A stretch of 64,000 bases of DNA from Pinus tabuliformis (Eukaryota > Streptophyta > Pinopsida > Pinales > Pinaceae): positions 871,305,650 to 871,369,649 of the forward strand of contig CM062810.1 in assembly GCA_031772625.1 (NCBI GenBank), written 5' to 3'. The position numbers and the translations under genes were made by a program. Shown here in pieces: positions 33,316 through 43,138 of this stretch (position 1 is its first letter; each line of letters begins with the position of its first letter). The notes below the pieces were generated by a model that ran no database searches, was not told where the DNA came from, and worked only from the letters and a program-made list of their open reading frames with translations.

Positions 33316-33545
33316 ATGGATTTACATTCTATGGAAACATTAGGGAATTTTGAAGTAGAGTTTTTTTTTTAGATAAAACATGGAATATTAACAATAATTT
33401 GGAAGAATTCAAAAGAGGAAATTGATATAGATTCTACAAAAACACCCTTCTACTTATGCATGGGATTACATTGACATGAAAGGAATTGATCCTAAAATTT
33501 GTATTCATCATATTTATATTCAGAAAAATTCCAATAGAGAAATAA
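33316..33545 (+). pseudogene. G1 RT, N-terminal fragment
   Basis: Directly after element C the G1 frame resumes ('MDLHSMETLGNFEVE'), passes a T run that shifts the frame, and reads 'STYAWDYIDMKGIDPKICIH' then 'HIYIQKNSNREIK'. This matches the start of plant gypsy RT (the F-A-W-x-Y-x-D-M-x-G-I-D stretch). It breaks off at about 33545, before any catalytic motif, where sequence of opposite orientation begins. Confidence 0.8.
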
Positions 33546-33860
33546 AGGTATTAGTGTCATCCACAATCTTCATCACCTCAAAGTTGTCATTGCTTTAAAC
33601 CCTGTCGATATCCACTTCCACTCTTATTAGTCATCCAATGAGAAATAAATGATCTTGGCTTTCTAATATGATTTGAATAAGTGATCAATTCAACTTCGGC
33701 TTCCCCATCATATCCCACATTCCTTTAGGTAAAATATTTACATTTCATCCTAGGTCCAAGATGATGTTATCCATCTCATATTCTCTGATCTATGCATGAA
33801 ATCAAAATTGTTTACTAGTTCTCTTTCTATTTGCCACATGGTTTATTGTGCATGGCTAAG
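33546..33860 (-). pseudogene. Element D protease, truncated
   Basis: Minus-strand translation reads 'MDNIILDLG.NVNILPKGMW', 'DMMGKPKLN' and 'LIRVEVDIDRV', then 'NDNFEVMKIVDDTN' at the cut. In plant gypsy proteases of this type the loop is D-x-G-S-x-x-N-x-L-P and the domain continues past IVDD..P to the GLDWA stretch. That final part is absent because the element is truncated here. Confidence 0.7.
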
Positions 33861-34739
33861 TCTACACAGTGGATACCTTAGGCCCATTACCACACTAACC
33901 CACCATCTTCCTAAACTTCTCTAGCGCATGGGGAGCTTTCACCAACTCTAAACAAATTTGCAACAAACTTTGAACTAGATATGTGTTTTCCCTCAACTCC
34001 TCACCTATGTTGTTATCATATACCTCTAACATTAATGCTTCACAACTAGGCTCCATCCTATGCCATTTCAATGTGGCATCTCCTTTTGAGCCTCGTCATA
34101 TTGCACCTTTTCCCTTCCAAGGTAAAATTTTTGAGGGGGTTCAATTGCTCTCCTTACCCACTGGGGTTGTAGTGTCCAAGGTCTCGTAGCATATTCCCCT
34201 ATCTTGATACCTTCCTGAGTCACTATGCCAAATTTTTGTTGAGTCCTACGAGGTTTAACCATGATCATATACATGTTTATTCCCTTCTTATCCTTCCATT
34301 TAGTGATTAGGTGGGGGAAATACTCAGTCGAATGGTCTCATTTTACAATAAATACACATGTAGAAAGTGTTAGTGCAATCTCGTGATAAGTTTTCTTATT
34401 AACCACAATTGTAAAAAAATGTAGTGCTTTTTCCTCAACCAAATCTTCCTCTTCCCTAAGCTAGTATTCGAGGTCCTCTAACCACCATGTTGACCTCAAT
34501 CTTCGTGATTTTATTGTCCACCCTAATTATACCTAGATTGGTTGAAGCTAATTGTCACAACTTTTGTCACTTCAGGTCCCTATGATCAGAATGAATGAAA
34601 ATTACATTCATGCATCAAATCTTGTGCGTGAAAATGGTGGATGTCATTCCCTCTGAGGTTACTAAAGTCTCAAAATAGAGTGTGGGCAATGGCTTCATAT
34701 TTATGCATCATTGGGAAACCAACCTGTATATGGCCTCAC

Positions 34740-35480
34740 ACTCAACAGATCTCACACCACATCCCTCTGCCTTGTGTAAGGAGATTCATTGCACCCATCA
34801 CCATGTAAACCATTAATAACTTCCAATCATTTCTATGGTGACCCTCTATTTGAAAAATGGTGCACCATACTTTCTCCCACTTTTCCTTCCCCTTTGTCAA
34901 ATCTTGAAGTTGTAAATTTAATGTAGCCAACTGTGACTGCACCTGCACCATGCCGTTATTCTCTCCACCTTGTGTCAACCAGGCCTTTATTTTTAGGAAA
35001 AGTTACAGAGCCTCTGACTAGATGCCTATTTTCTATTGTGCCAAGGGTATCATGATATGTGATAGCAATCCCGTAATGAACCGTTCTTTATGCTACATGT
35101 TTTGAATCTAAAACTTTAAGCTATCCTTTAGGACTTTAAACCACTAGTCAAAGTCCCATACTGAATCACCCAGATCCTGCTTTATTTTGTTTAGCTCCAT
35201 AATGCATTGGAATTCAGACTTTAGCATCTGGAAATCCCTAATAAACACTTGCTTGATCTCCCCAAAAGTCTTATTCTAGCTATTTGGAGTCATGCTTTTG
35301 AACTTCATATACCATGCCAATGCATGGTCCTTAAAATTTTCTTCCAACTACGCAATCTTTGTGCCCTCATACTGGACCTATTTAGCTATCCAAATGGACT
35401 CATATACGAACAAACGTTGTTCTTCATCCTCAATCCAAACCACATGAAGCATGGTAATTTGTAAATCTACACCCACCATT
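34740..35480 (-). pseudogene. Element D gag, degenerate
   Basis: The capsid part on the minus strand reads 'ENFKDHALAWYMKFKSMTPN', 'NKTFGEIKQVFIRDFQMLKS', 'DLGDSVWDFD*WFKVLKDSL' and 'KERFITGLLSHIMIPLAQ'. It is followed at 34742-34978 by a zinc-binding tail 'EKWEKVWCTIFQIEGHHRND' and 'GRGMWCEIC' in which some Cys are replaced (CTIF for CTIC). At least five stops are TAG or TAA at positions where Gln is expected. This gag type differs from those of A, B, E and G1. Confidence 0.75.
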
Positions 35481-37414
35481 TTTTTTTCATAGTACTCCCT
35501 GATGTAGTACCCCCATATGTGCTCACTGTGCTACTAGAAAAATGTATGCCCAACTATGCATCACCCTAAGTTTCAACACCTTTTATCAACCCTCCTATTA
35601 TCTTCCCAATTCAGCTACTATTAGTATTTCCTCCTCCTTGAATGCAATTACCTTTTATACTAGTCATAGCAGTGCACTGAGTACCTACCTCTTGGTTCAT
35701 ACATGTGTGAAGGGTCGTGGACTCAACACTGGGCACAATCCAACTTTGTTGTTCTGGTTTTGAAGCTTTTGTACTACATGGAATTATCTATTCTCCTTCT
35801 CATTCATATGTTCATAGAATATTGAACTACATCCCTTCATAAATCTGATCACTAGCACTACTCATTATCCTTTTGTGGCCTCTCCTAGCCTCTCTCTTCA
35901 GGCTTCTTATTCTCTTGGAAGGCATCGACGTCGACTAGCCTCCTCCCACGTCACTCTGTCGAAACCTCCTTCCACTCCTAAAAGTGACACCATCATAAAT
36001 ATCTTGTTCCATCCTATCCATTCTCCCTTCATTGTGAAATTTTAGGCCCACTATTAGCTCCTACCACAATCCTCTAACTCTTCTCCTTCCATTTCCTTCA
36101 GGCTATCCCCTAGTTCTCCCCCACTTCCCCTCGCATGCGAGTGACTTAACCGATCATGTTGTCATACAAAAAGGGTAGAAATTTGTGGTCATATAATAAC
36201 ATATTGATCAATAATGATAAAGACCTTATAAATCTGTAGGAAATCATCACTTCCACTACAATTCAATAATGTATCCTTCACATACACTTTCAAACAAGAA
36301 GTTAGAAGTGCGAGAAGTGTTATTACTTACTTCCTCCAACTGTCATATCTCCTCTAGAGTCCACATCCTCGACCCGTTATGGTGATATGTCAAATTACTG
36401 TACTTTAATCATTGGATCCTCTACATCAAAATATTAGTGAAATACCAAAAGAAATCCTCATAAAAGTTAGTGAGAACATACTTCTATAGTGATTTCACCA
36501 TGCTCTGGTTCATGTTTGCTATGTCTTTCACAACAAACATGTGTATCCTCCATCTCGAAGAACATGTAATTTCCTCCCTAGTCAGGTTCCATGACTTCCA
36601 CATTCCTATGGGACAATTGTGTTGCACAACCAACCCTGTCGTGGAAATGGAAGAATTTGTTGGTGCGCAGGATTCTGACAGACACAAATTTAATATGCAA
36701 TGTCCATCAAAACCCTCCTCAACATCAGCCCTTTCATCAACACCCAGAGAGTGGTTGAAGTCTCACACAAGATGCTAATGGGTTAATGTCGGAACCAGGT
36801 TCTTGTAGCATGACAAGACTATCTATAACCTACAACAATAAACTCCCACAGATAAGCACTTTTCCATCACCTCAGTACTGCATACTACACAGATTTTTAG
36901 GCTCCTTGACTTAGCAGAAAACAATAAGTCAAGAGTGAGAGTGTGTGGGAAGTTCCAATGGTTTATTCTTTTGGCCATTGGATGTAATAATTAACACCTA
37001 CCAAAGATTGTTCCTATTTAGAAACATATTACTTTAGTTATTAACCTCAACTTTGTTACAACTATTGAAACCCTTCAACACATTAATAAGCACTCAAAAC
37101 AATAAAAAATCAGTCAGCATACCTAAGTGCCATAAAACATAAACACTATAAATTTTTAGATCACTAAACATAGTCGTGAATGTTCATGACTAATATAAAA
37201 TCATTTTAACTTACAAGAAAATGATACATGATAACACATTTAGGCATTGATACAACACATAAGAGGCAACTCGTCCAATCATTAATTTATATTAGCTTCA
37301 AGGAAAGAGGCACTACACATTGAGTTACATTCTATAGAGAAAATCTCACCAATGTTTGAATGACATGTCTTGTACAAACATAAACATAATTTATGTCATA
37401 AACTTCAACCATAT
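35481..37414. other. Upstream region of element D, no recognised features
   Basis: Minus-strand ORF fragments (for example 36484-36687) show no family motifs. From 36790 to 37414 the sequence is AT-rich and non-coding. Some of this is probably D's leader or 5' LTR, but no repeat partner is in the window. Confidence 0.4.
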
Positions 37415-38099
37415 TGTAATAGCCCTGGTGGAAATTCCATGTAATAAAAGTTAATAAAGGAAAAATAATAACCACGGTTAATGGGACACCTATTCCAAGC
37501 TGAATGTTAGGAAAGACATCCTAGTGTGGGTGTTCATTTGGTTATTAATGGCTAAGAAAATAGGCAAAGGAAATGACTAAGTCTTTGGAAAGGAAAAATG
37601 GCATTTTTGGCACATTTACTTGTGAAAATAATCGAAATTAGGAGAAAAGGGAGGTGAAAGGTCACAAGCTACATGTGAGGAGTAAAATGAAGGAAAATGA
37701 CGGAAAATGAAGAAAATAGAGGCCTCATTCATAAAAAGGCTTTTAAGGATTAGTTGGTAACCTTTTTTCAGTTCAACGTTGGAGCGCTGTCATCATTCTC
37801 TCTTACTCTTGGATACATAGATTTTTCTTTGAGCACTCTTGGAGGGTGTGGCATACTTGGATTTTTGGAGCAAGAAGGAAAAGGAAGAGTATGAAAGTGC
37901 AAGAGGACATTGGGATCAGTAGCGACAATGGATTTTTCTTGTAGGTATTGAGTTGCATGTATGTTTTCCTCACTATTTTTGGCATGCATGGCATATGCAT
38001 GTGGTTTTCTGGTTGTGATCTCTCATTGACATGGAGGATGGTTGGGATTGACAGTGAATTTCCTAGCCTTGCCATATCCCGAATAGCCATGGAGATTAT
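37415..38099 (+). repeat. Element E 5' LTR, first part
   Basis: Starts TGTAATAGCC. It matches the start of the 3' LTR at 57671-58208 and runs into the target duplication ATTAT (38095-38099) of element F. Confidence 0.85.
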
Positions 38100-39139
38100 T
38101 GTTACCGGGAAAAGTGTCTATTTAGAACTTCTCTATCCCACTAAGGTGTGACAGCTGCCTTAGAAACAAACAGAGAAAACTACTTTTGTATTTCCTTTAT
38201 GAACTATAGATAGAGAGGAATAGAAAGAACCAACCTGTGTCTTGCGCTAATCCTTTGATCCAATCCCTCTCTTCTTTGACAGCTTCCAGCTACCTGCTCC
38301 CTTACTTGCCCAGCTTCACCAAGTACTTGTAAGATCACAGCAGAAGAAAACTATACAAAGACATGGATCTATATTCATAAATAACTTAGGATCAGATTTA
38401 AGTTAACCATACAAATGTAACAAGCATCAATGATACAAAAGCATGGAGGGGAAACTCAAACAGTTTTTATTGATAAAAAAGAAGATCCAGGAGGAGTTAC
38501 AATCGATGATTCCTGACCCAGCATCAACCTCCCAGCAAAGAAACCCCTCTTCACCTCCAACAAAGCATAGATCACCCAATTCTCTGATATTTGTCTCAAA
38601 ACCAACAGCAATTCCTTACAATGTGCAAAATTCCAGCCTCTGGATCTCTGGGATGAGGGATCCATATATAGATGTATGTAAGGAGGATGAGTCAGCTTGT
38701 GATTTGATTAGTGTCTTCTCTCTGTCAGTTCTTGCTTCCACTTGGAGACTGAAGGCCTCTTACTCATCCTTGGTCAAATTCAATGAGGCAAGTGTCATAG
38801 GATAAGATTCTGGAAGCTTCCATTGTCTCTCCACCTCGCGGAATGACACTGCCATTTGTCATTTCTTGCCCAACGCACCCTCATAGTGCATTTAGGTGCG
38901 TTGCAACGCACCTAGCCAGTGGATTTAGGTGCTATGCAACACACTTAGCTAGTGGAGCAGCTGAAATGATCCTGTTTTGACTTATTCTGAGCAGTTTCTG
39001 GTGGAGAACTTCTGGGAGAAGCTGTAATTTGTTGACCTTGTTCCTTTAGGGGTTAGAACAACACTTTTAGGGACTTAGGAGCCCTTGGTTTATGGAAATT
39101 TCATGCTTGGAGTTGCAAGGCACAAAAATGTCTATAACA
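38100..39139 (-). repeat. 3' LTR of element F
   Basis: 1040 bp, nearly identical to 44863-45902. Contains near-repeated 'gtgcgttgcaacgcacctag' / 'gtgctatgcaacacacttag' phrases (about 38890-38950), which form a small inverted pair. Confidence 0.95.
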
Positions 39140-39155
39140 GTTGCCCCCTAAAGTA
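39140..39155 (-). other. Element F polypurine tract
   Basis: Minus-strand 'actttagggggcaac' ends at the start of the 3' LTR and would prime plus-strand DNA synthesis. Confidence 0.75.
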
Positions 39156-39843
39156 TGAGGCCGTTAATTGGGTGAAATGCTTTATTATGAGGATCCGAAG
39201 TTCTTTCAATGCTGGGAGGAGACCTGTAATAAGATACAATACAATACATTATCTTCATATTGTTTTCATGATCTAGCTGAGGTGGGCATTCCCATTCTCA
39301 GCTTTATAAATTCATTTTCATGTACATAGGACAGACAATCGTCTAATTGTAGACTGATGATTCTGATAGAGCCATCATCCTTTTGGTAGGATGATTATCT
39401 GTGCTGCAATGCTGTACATTTTAATGTCTTTATTTTTTCTGAATATATATCGCAGCCCGGATGGATGAAACTAGATCCGGGGTCTTCAATCTCGTCTGAT
39501 CTTCACTCGAAGTACAAGTCGATCCATGTGAGAAATGTTCTGAAGTCGAACATGGAAAGACATCGCTTGATTACCAGTCAATGATGTAAACTGTTAACAA
39601 GCGCGAGAGGAATCACTGATAATGATAATGATCCTCAAGGTACTACAGTACAATTCACGTGGTGTGAATAAAGGACTTGGCGTCGAACACCACGCAAAAT
39701 CTTTCAGTCGAAGGTCATTGATGTGAACCTATCGCCAGAAGTGAGAAACTTGCCATTGAGGCATGCAAGCTTCAAAGTACTGAATGGGGTGTTCCTAGAC
39801 CAACTTCTTGGATAATGAGCTGATGTCGACAAGAAGTGATCCG

Positions 39844-40299
39844 TCATAGGAGGGCCTTAATGAATCCCACATCAATGACACGGAACGGAGCAAATGATTT
39901 TGATGGAGGTGAAAATGATCTGATGATATACGGTTCAGGGTGGCGGTCATGAAAGAATGGAGTATAATGTATGGTAGTGGGTGGGACACAGGTGGCCTTT
40001 CTGAATGACTTCTCTTGAACATATCGGTGACACTGATGTGATGGATTGGTAGCATTAACCCCTAATGTGGATGGTATGGTGTGACCATGGCGATGTGACC
40101 AGTGAATGAAACAACCCAACCCGACTTGGACACGGAGCGGAAGTGTCATGTTCAAGAGCGACTTGCTATCAATAAAGATTCTTTGAGTTTTCTTCCCAAT
40201 TCTTCCCCAGTCATCGTTGACTAGTACCTCTTTATTTTTGTCAAACTTGAGGAGGATAACATATGCTTGTTCTATAATTTGCCCTTCGGGCAAACCCAT
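39844..40299 (-). CDS. Unrecognised 151-codon ORF in element F
   Basis: Open from ATG 40299 to 39844 on the minus strand, between the hairpin array and the 3' LTR. It begins MGLPEGQIIEQAYV, is rich in His, Pro and Ser in its second half and matches no domain I know. There is no zinc knuckle, DDE, YxDD or membrane segment. It may be a chance open frame in long non-coding sequence. It is listed because F is young and this is its only other sizeable frame. Confidence 0.25.
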   Translation of the reverse strand: MGLPEGQIIEQAYVILLKFDKNKEVLVNDDWGRIGKKTQRIFIDSKSLLNMTLPLRVQVGLGCFIHWSHRHGHTIPSTLGVNATNPSHQCHRYVQEKSFRKATCVPPTTIHYTPFFHDRHPEPYIIRSFSPPSKSFAPFRVIDVGFIKALL

Positions 40300-40310
40300 C
40301 GCTATGTTTT

Positions 40311-40710
40311 AACGAGCCTAGCGATAGTGAAACTCGTTCTCGTCTAAAGACAAGTTTGTCGCTATTAATCTTTTTAACGAGTTTAACGACAAAGATAACT
40401 CGGTCCTTTTCATTTTTAGAGAGTCTGAAAAGGTACGTAAAGGTAACTCCAAAATTCCTTTTTCGTCATCTAATCCCTTGAGTCCGAAAAAGTATAAAAC
40501 AATACAGAAGGGATGAATTTTCGATAGATTTAACGAGCCGAACAAAACAAGCGCTCGATCTTTTTGTGCAATAATCCCTCAGGTCCAAAAAGATTAAAAT
40601 AGAGATGAGGGATAGCATTTCCTGTCCCTTTAACGAGCTGGAGAGGCCAATGGCTCGACAATCTTTTAATATTTTACGAGTCAGTTGAAAAGAGCTTAAA
40701 GAATACTCGT
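40311..40710. repeat. Array of short perfect inverted repeats (hairpins) in element F
   Basis: At least eight small stems lie in 400 bp. AACGAG/CTCGTT (40311-40338), CGAGTT/AACTCG (40378-40402), CCTTTTC/GAAAAGG (40405-40433), CTTTTTCG/CGAAAAAG (40458-40492), CGAGC/GCTCG (40534-40557), ATCTTTTTG/CAAAAAGAT (40558-40594), CGAGC/GCTCG (40634-40657, exactly 100 bp after the earlier one) and ACGAGT/ACTCGT (40676-40710). The motif 'tttaacgag' opens four of them. Loops share 'taatccct..gagtcc' and 'gagagtct'. Related stems occur upstream of the gene at 43268-43339. Confidence 0.85.
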
Positions 40711-41569
40711 CTTTTGAGGAACGAGTGATAAAATGGGTAGCAGCTGATTCCAGGTAAGGTTTGGAATTTTCCAATCACGGTAGTGTCACAAGGATGGCTA
40801 GTGAAATCACTCTTCGCAGCTGTTCCTCAAAATGGGTAAACAATCAAATGGAGGTGAACGATCGGCCAATGAAAAAGTGGAGGTGACGGTGCAAACACGA
40901 CCAAGGCTTTAACGGCTGAAGTACTTCATTCACGGTGGTTATTTACCGGGGAATAGTTCATTTTTTAACAATCTTAAACACGGGTGGAAACATTTTCTCG
41001 GTCCGGGTTTATTTTTTAACGAGCTTGAACCTCGCGGTAACACTGTTCGATTAATCCAGTCATATGATAAGAATGTCTCATATAAAAATGGCAACCTTTA
41101 GAGTTTTTCCCCACATCCTTTCTTTATGCAAGTTAGGAAATGACCAATCCTACGGGTTTTAAGGGTTAGAGGTCCTAAAAATTTAAAAAAGAAATAGTCG
41201 CTCTTCGCTTGCATGCCCCCAGGTATAAAACAGATTTTCAAGGTTACCTCTACTTCTATCCGCCAAAACATTTGTTTTACCGAGAAAGGCCTACGTCTTA
41301 CAGGTTACCCAAAGATTGTTCTATTCGCGGTGCAAATAAAACACTTCTTTGGCAATGTCTACCGAAATAATCAAAGGTGAGTGGCGGCGCTCACCAACTC
41401 GCATAACTTTGACAAGAGAATCTTGTTCTAGAATAACCCCCTCTTCCAATCACGGACGGGGGTACAGACTAGTCATATTCTCCCGCGGAAACCTACCCTA
41501 TACCCAAAGTTTTCCTGCCGAAGCAGACCAAGATGCATGCCCCCTGGGTTTCAGTCATATCCCTCCGAA

Positions 41570-43138
41570 TTACTCGCGCTCATCGGGAGGACGGACTGGA
41601 GATTGAGACACTTCTTGCGTGAAAAGACCATTCAGGGATGGTATATGACTATTTGCTCTGTATGATCCGGGAAATGAAAGCTGGTCCATGAGCTTGACCA
41701 CTCTTCCTTCGTGCGGAAAACACATTACTCTAAAGAGTGAGGAGATAATTGCCTCCATGCAATAAATATAGTCTTGTCCAAGGAGTAGATTGTAATCCAG
41801 GGGTCCTTGAACTACCATTACGTTCCTGCAAACTGTTTTCCTTCTCAATGTTATGGGCACATCGGGAAGGATCCCTAAAGGTCGACTGGTTCCTTTATCA
41901 AAGCCCGTCAGATTTCTCATCTCAGGCAAAAGCGATGGCGAACCAAGTGCTTTCCAAGCAGTTGAGGAAAGGATACTCACATAAGCCCCCTCATCTATGA
42001 TGGTACCAGCCATAACCATTCTATATATTTGAATGATAATTCGGAATGGTATGCTTGCTGGTAAACGGGGTCTGCCTAGTTGATTCCAGTCGAAGGAGAC
42101 AACTAGGTTGCTTGGAGGTGGGACCGAATAGATGGCCGGGTACGACTCTGACGAACTTCCTTCCTGCGGTAAAGGAACGGGTAAATTGCCCCCATGTTCG
42201 TTGGAGTCTGTGCTTATGAAAAGAATTTGGACGGTGTCATCCTTGTTCTCTTCAGTGATTGTATCATCTGAAGATGAAACCTCTGAAGGCAAGACCGGGT
42301 CAACTGCCGCCTTGACCTTTTGACTTTCGTCTGGTATGGATCCAGATGGTTTATCTTCAATGATAGGTGCTTCAGCTGACCACCTGAGCGGGTCAGCCGG
42401 ATTTTCAACTAGTGACGGACTCGGCAAGAGTTTTTTATATCCAGGAGGAAGCCGTAACGGTGAAACCGGACGATCATCCAAAAGTCTTTTAGCTTCGTCT
42501 AAGAAGGGACAACGGTGAACGGCATGATCGCCTTCACACAGTTTACAAGGAAATCTATATTTTCCATTTTGTCCTGAGGCTTCACTTTCACTAGTCGACG
42601 GTGTGTTTTCAACATGATCATCAGAGGTTGACGACACCGGGTTGTGCAAACGAGGAGAACAGTCCCTTAATATCCGAGGGATGCAAGGACAATCTCTGTG
42701 AAAGTGGTCTCCTTTGCAAATGACACATGGCGATTTAGGCCTGGTCGGTGCAGTGTGTGGATTTTCATTAGACGACATTCGTTTTCCCCCATTCGCCGTT
42801 GGCTCCTTCTTCTTCTTCTTTTTCTTCTTATTTTCCTTCTTCTCCTTAGGAGCTTGACCTTTGGCTTTACCAGCCCCATCAAGCGAAGAGGAAGGAGGAG
42901 AGGAAGAATTAGAGGAAGTAGAAGGCTGGTGGGCAACTCTGGACTCGTCTAATTGCTGATTCGATTGTTTAGGAATAGTGGTGTTCTGAACGACAGAGGT
43001 TGAGAAGAGCCATACAGGCAAACCAATTGTCAGCCCTGGAAGTGACAATGTGGCCATATGGGGCGCATTAACATCTCCCCAAGTGGAGAAGGGACTAGGA
43101 TTTCCACCAAGGGGAATTCCTTGGTTGGTAGGCTCCAT
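41570..43138 (-). CDS. Element F gag (zinc-knuckle) and protease-like polyprotein, 522 aa
   Basis: This frame is open from ATG 43138 to the stop at 41570, remarkable among so much decay. Residues 1-60 have no known domain; 70-90 is Ser-rich; 91-112 is Lys-rich with a ten-residue Lys run; two C-x2-C-x3-H-x4-C knuckles lie at 138-150 (CVICKGDHFHRDC) and 198-210 (CKLCEGDHAVHRC); 220-350 is acidic and Pro/Ser-rich. Residues 365-490 resemble a gypsy aspartic protease: 'TIIDEGAYVSILSSTAWKAL', 'LTGFDKGTSRPLGILPDVPI', 'VVQGPLDYNLLLGQDYIY'. The catalytic loop is D-E-G at 382-384 instead of D-S/T-G. A capsid domain is not visible, and no RT follows. Codon-level intactness suggests recent mobility; function is inferred from motifs only. 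Confidence 0.82.
   Translation of the reverse strand: MEPTNQGIPLGGNPSPFSTWGDVNAPHMATLSLPGLTIGLPVWLFSTSVVQNTTIPKQSNQQLDESRVAHQPSTSSNSSSPPSSSLDGAGKAKGQAPKEKKENKKKKKKKKEPTANGGKRMSSNENPHTAPTRPKSPCVICKGDHFHRDCPCIPRILRDCSPRLHNPVSSTSDDHVENTPSTSESEASGQNGKYRFPCKLCEGDHAVHRCPFLDEAKRLLDDRPVSPLRLPPGYKKLLPSPSLVENPADPLRWSAEAPIIEDKPSGSIPDESQKVKAAVDPVLPSEVSSSDDTITEENKDDTVQILFISTDSNEHGGNLPVPLPQEGSSSESYPAIYSVPPPSNLVVSFDWNQLGRPRLPASIPFRIIIQIYRMVMAGTIIDEGAYVSILSSTAWKALGSPSLLPEMRNLTGFDKGTSRPLGILPDVPITLRRKTVCRNVMVVQGPLDYNLLLGQDYIYCMEAIISSLFRVMCFPHEGRVVKLMDQLSFPGSYRANSHIPSLNGLFTQEVSQSPVRPPDERE

Larger units (their letters stand above)
7543..33545 (+). mobile_element. Host element G1: old Ty3/gypsy retrotransposon split by six insertions
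   Basis: The parts of G1 that lie outside the inserts form one ordered gypsy element on the plus strand: PBS-like site (9101), gag start (9126-9341, then 16390-16415, then 22245-23490), proline-rich gag tail (24363-25063), protease (27263-28011) and the start of RT (33316-33545). Removing A, B, the foldback element, J and C restores the order, and three of the junctions carry exact 5-bp target duplications. Inserted DNA makes up about 23 kb of this interval. G1 ends abruptly in RT, so its 3' half and 3' LTR are missing. Confidence 0.8.
33546..37414 (-). mobile_element. Element D: truncated antisense Ty3/gypsy (leader-gag-protease only)
   Basis: On the minus strand gag (34740-35480) is followed by a linker and a protease (33546-33860) whose end is cut at the G1 junction. 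RT, RNase H, integrase and the 3' LTR are missing. Upstream (35480-37414) there is sequence without clear domains that ends where element E begins. No LTR, PBS or target duplication can be assigned. A single deletion could have removed both the 3' half of G1 and the 3' half of D. Confidence 0.7.

Noticed and set aside
38456..38665. 69-codon ORF repeated at 45219-45428
   Set aside because: Lies in both LTRs of element F; similarity follows from LTR identity, and it has no start context or domain.
41349..42952. Several plus-strand ORFs opposite the F polyprotein
   Set aside because: Antisense shadows of the 522-codon frame, with low-complexity products.
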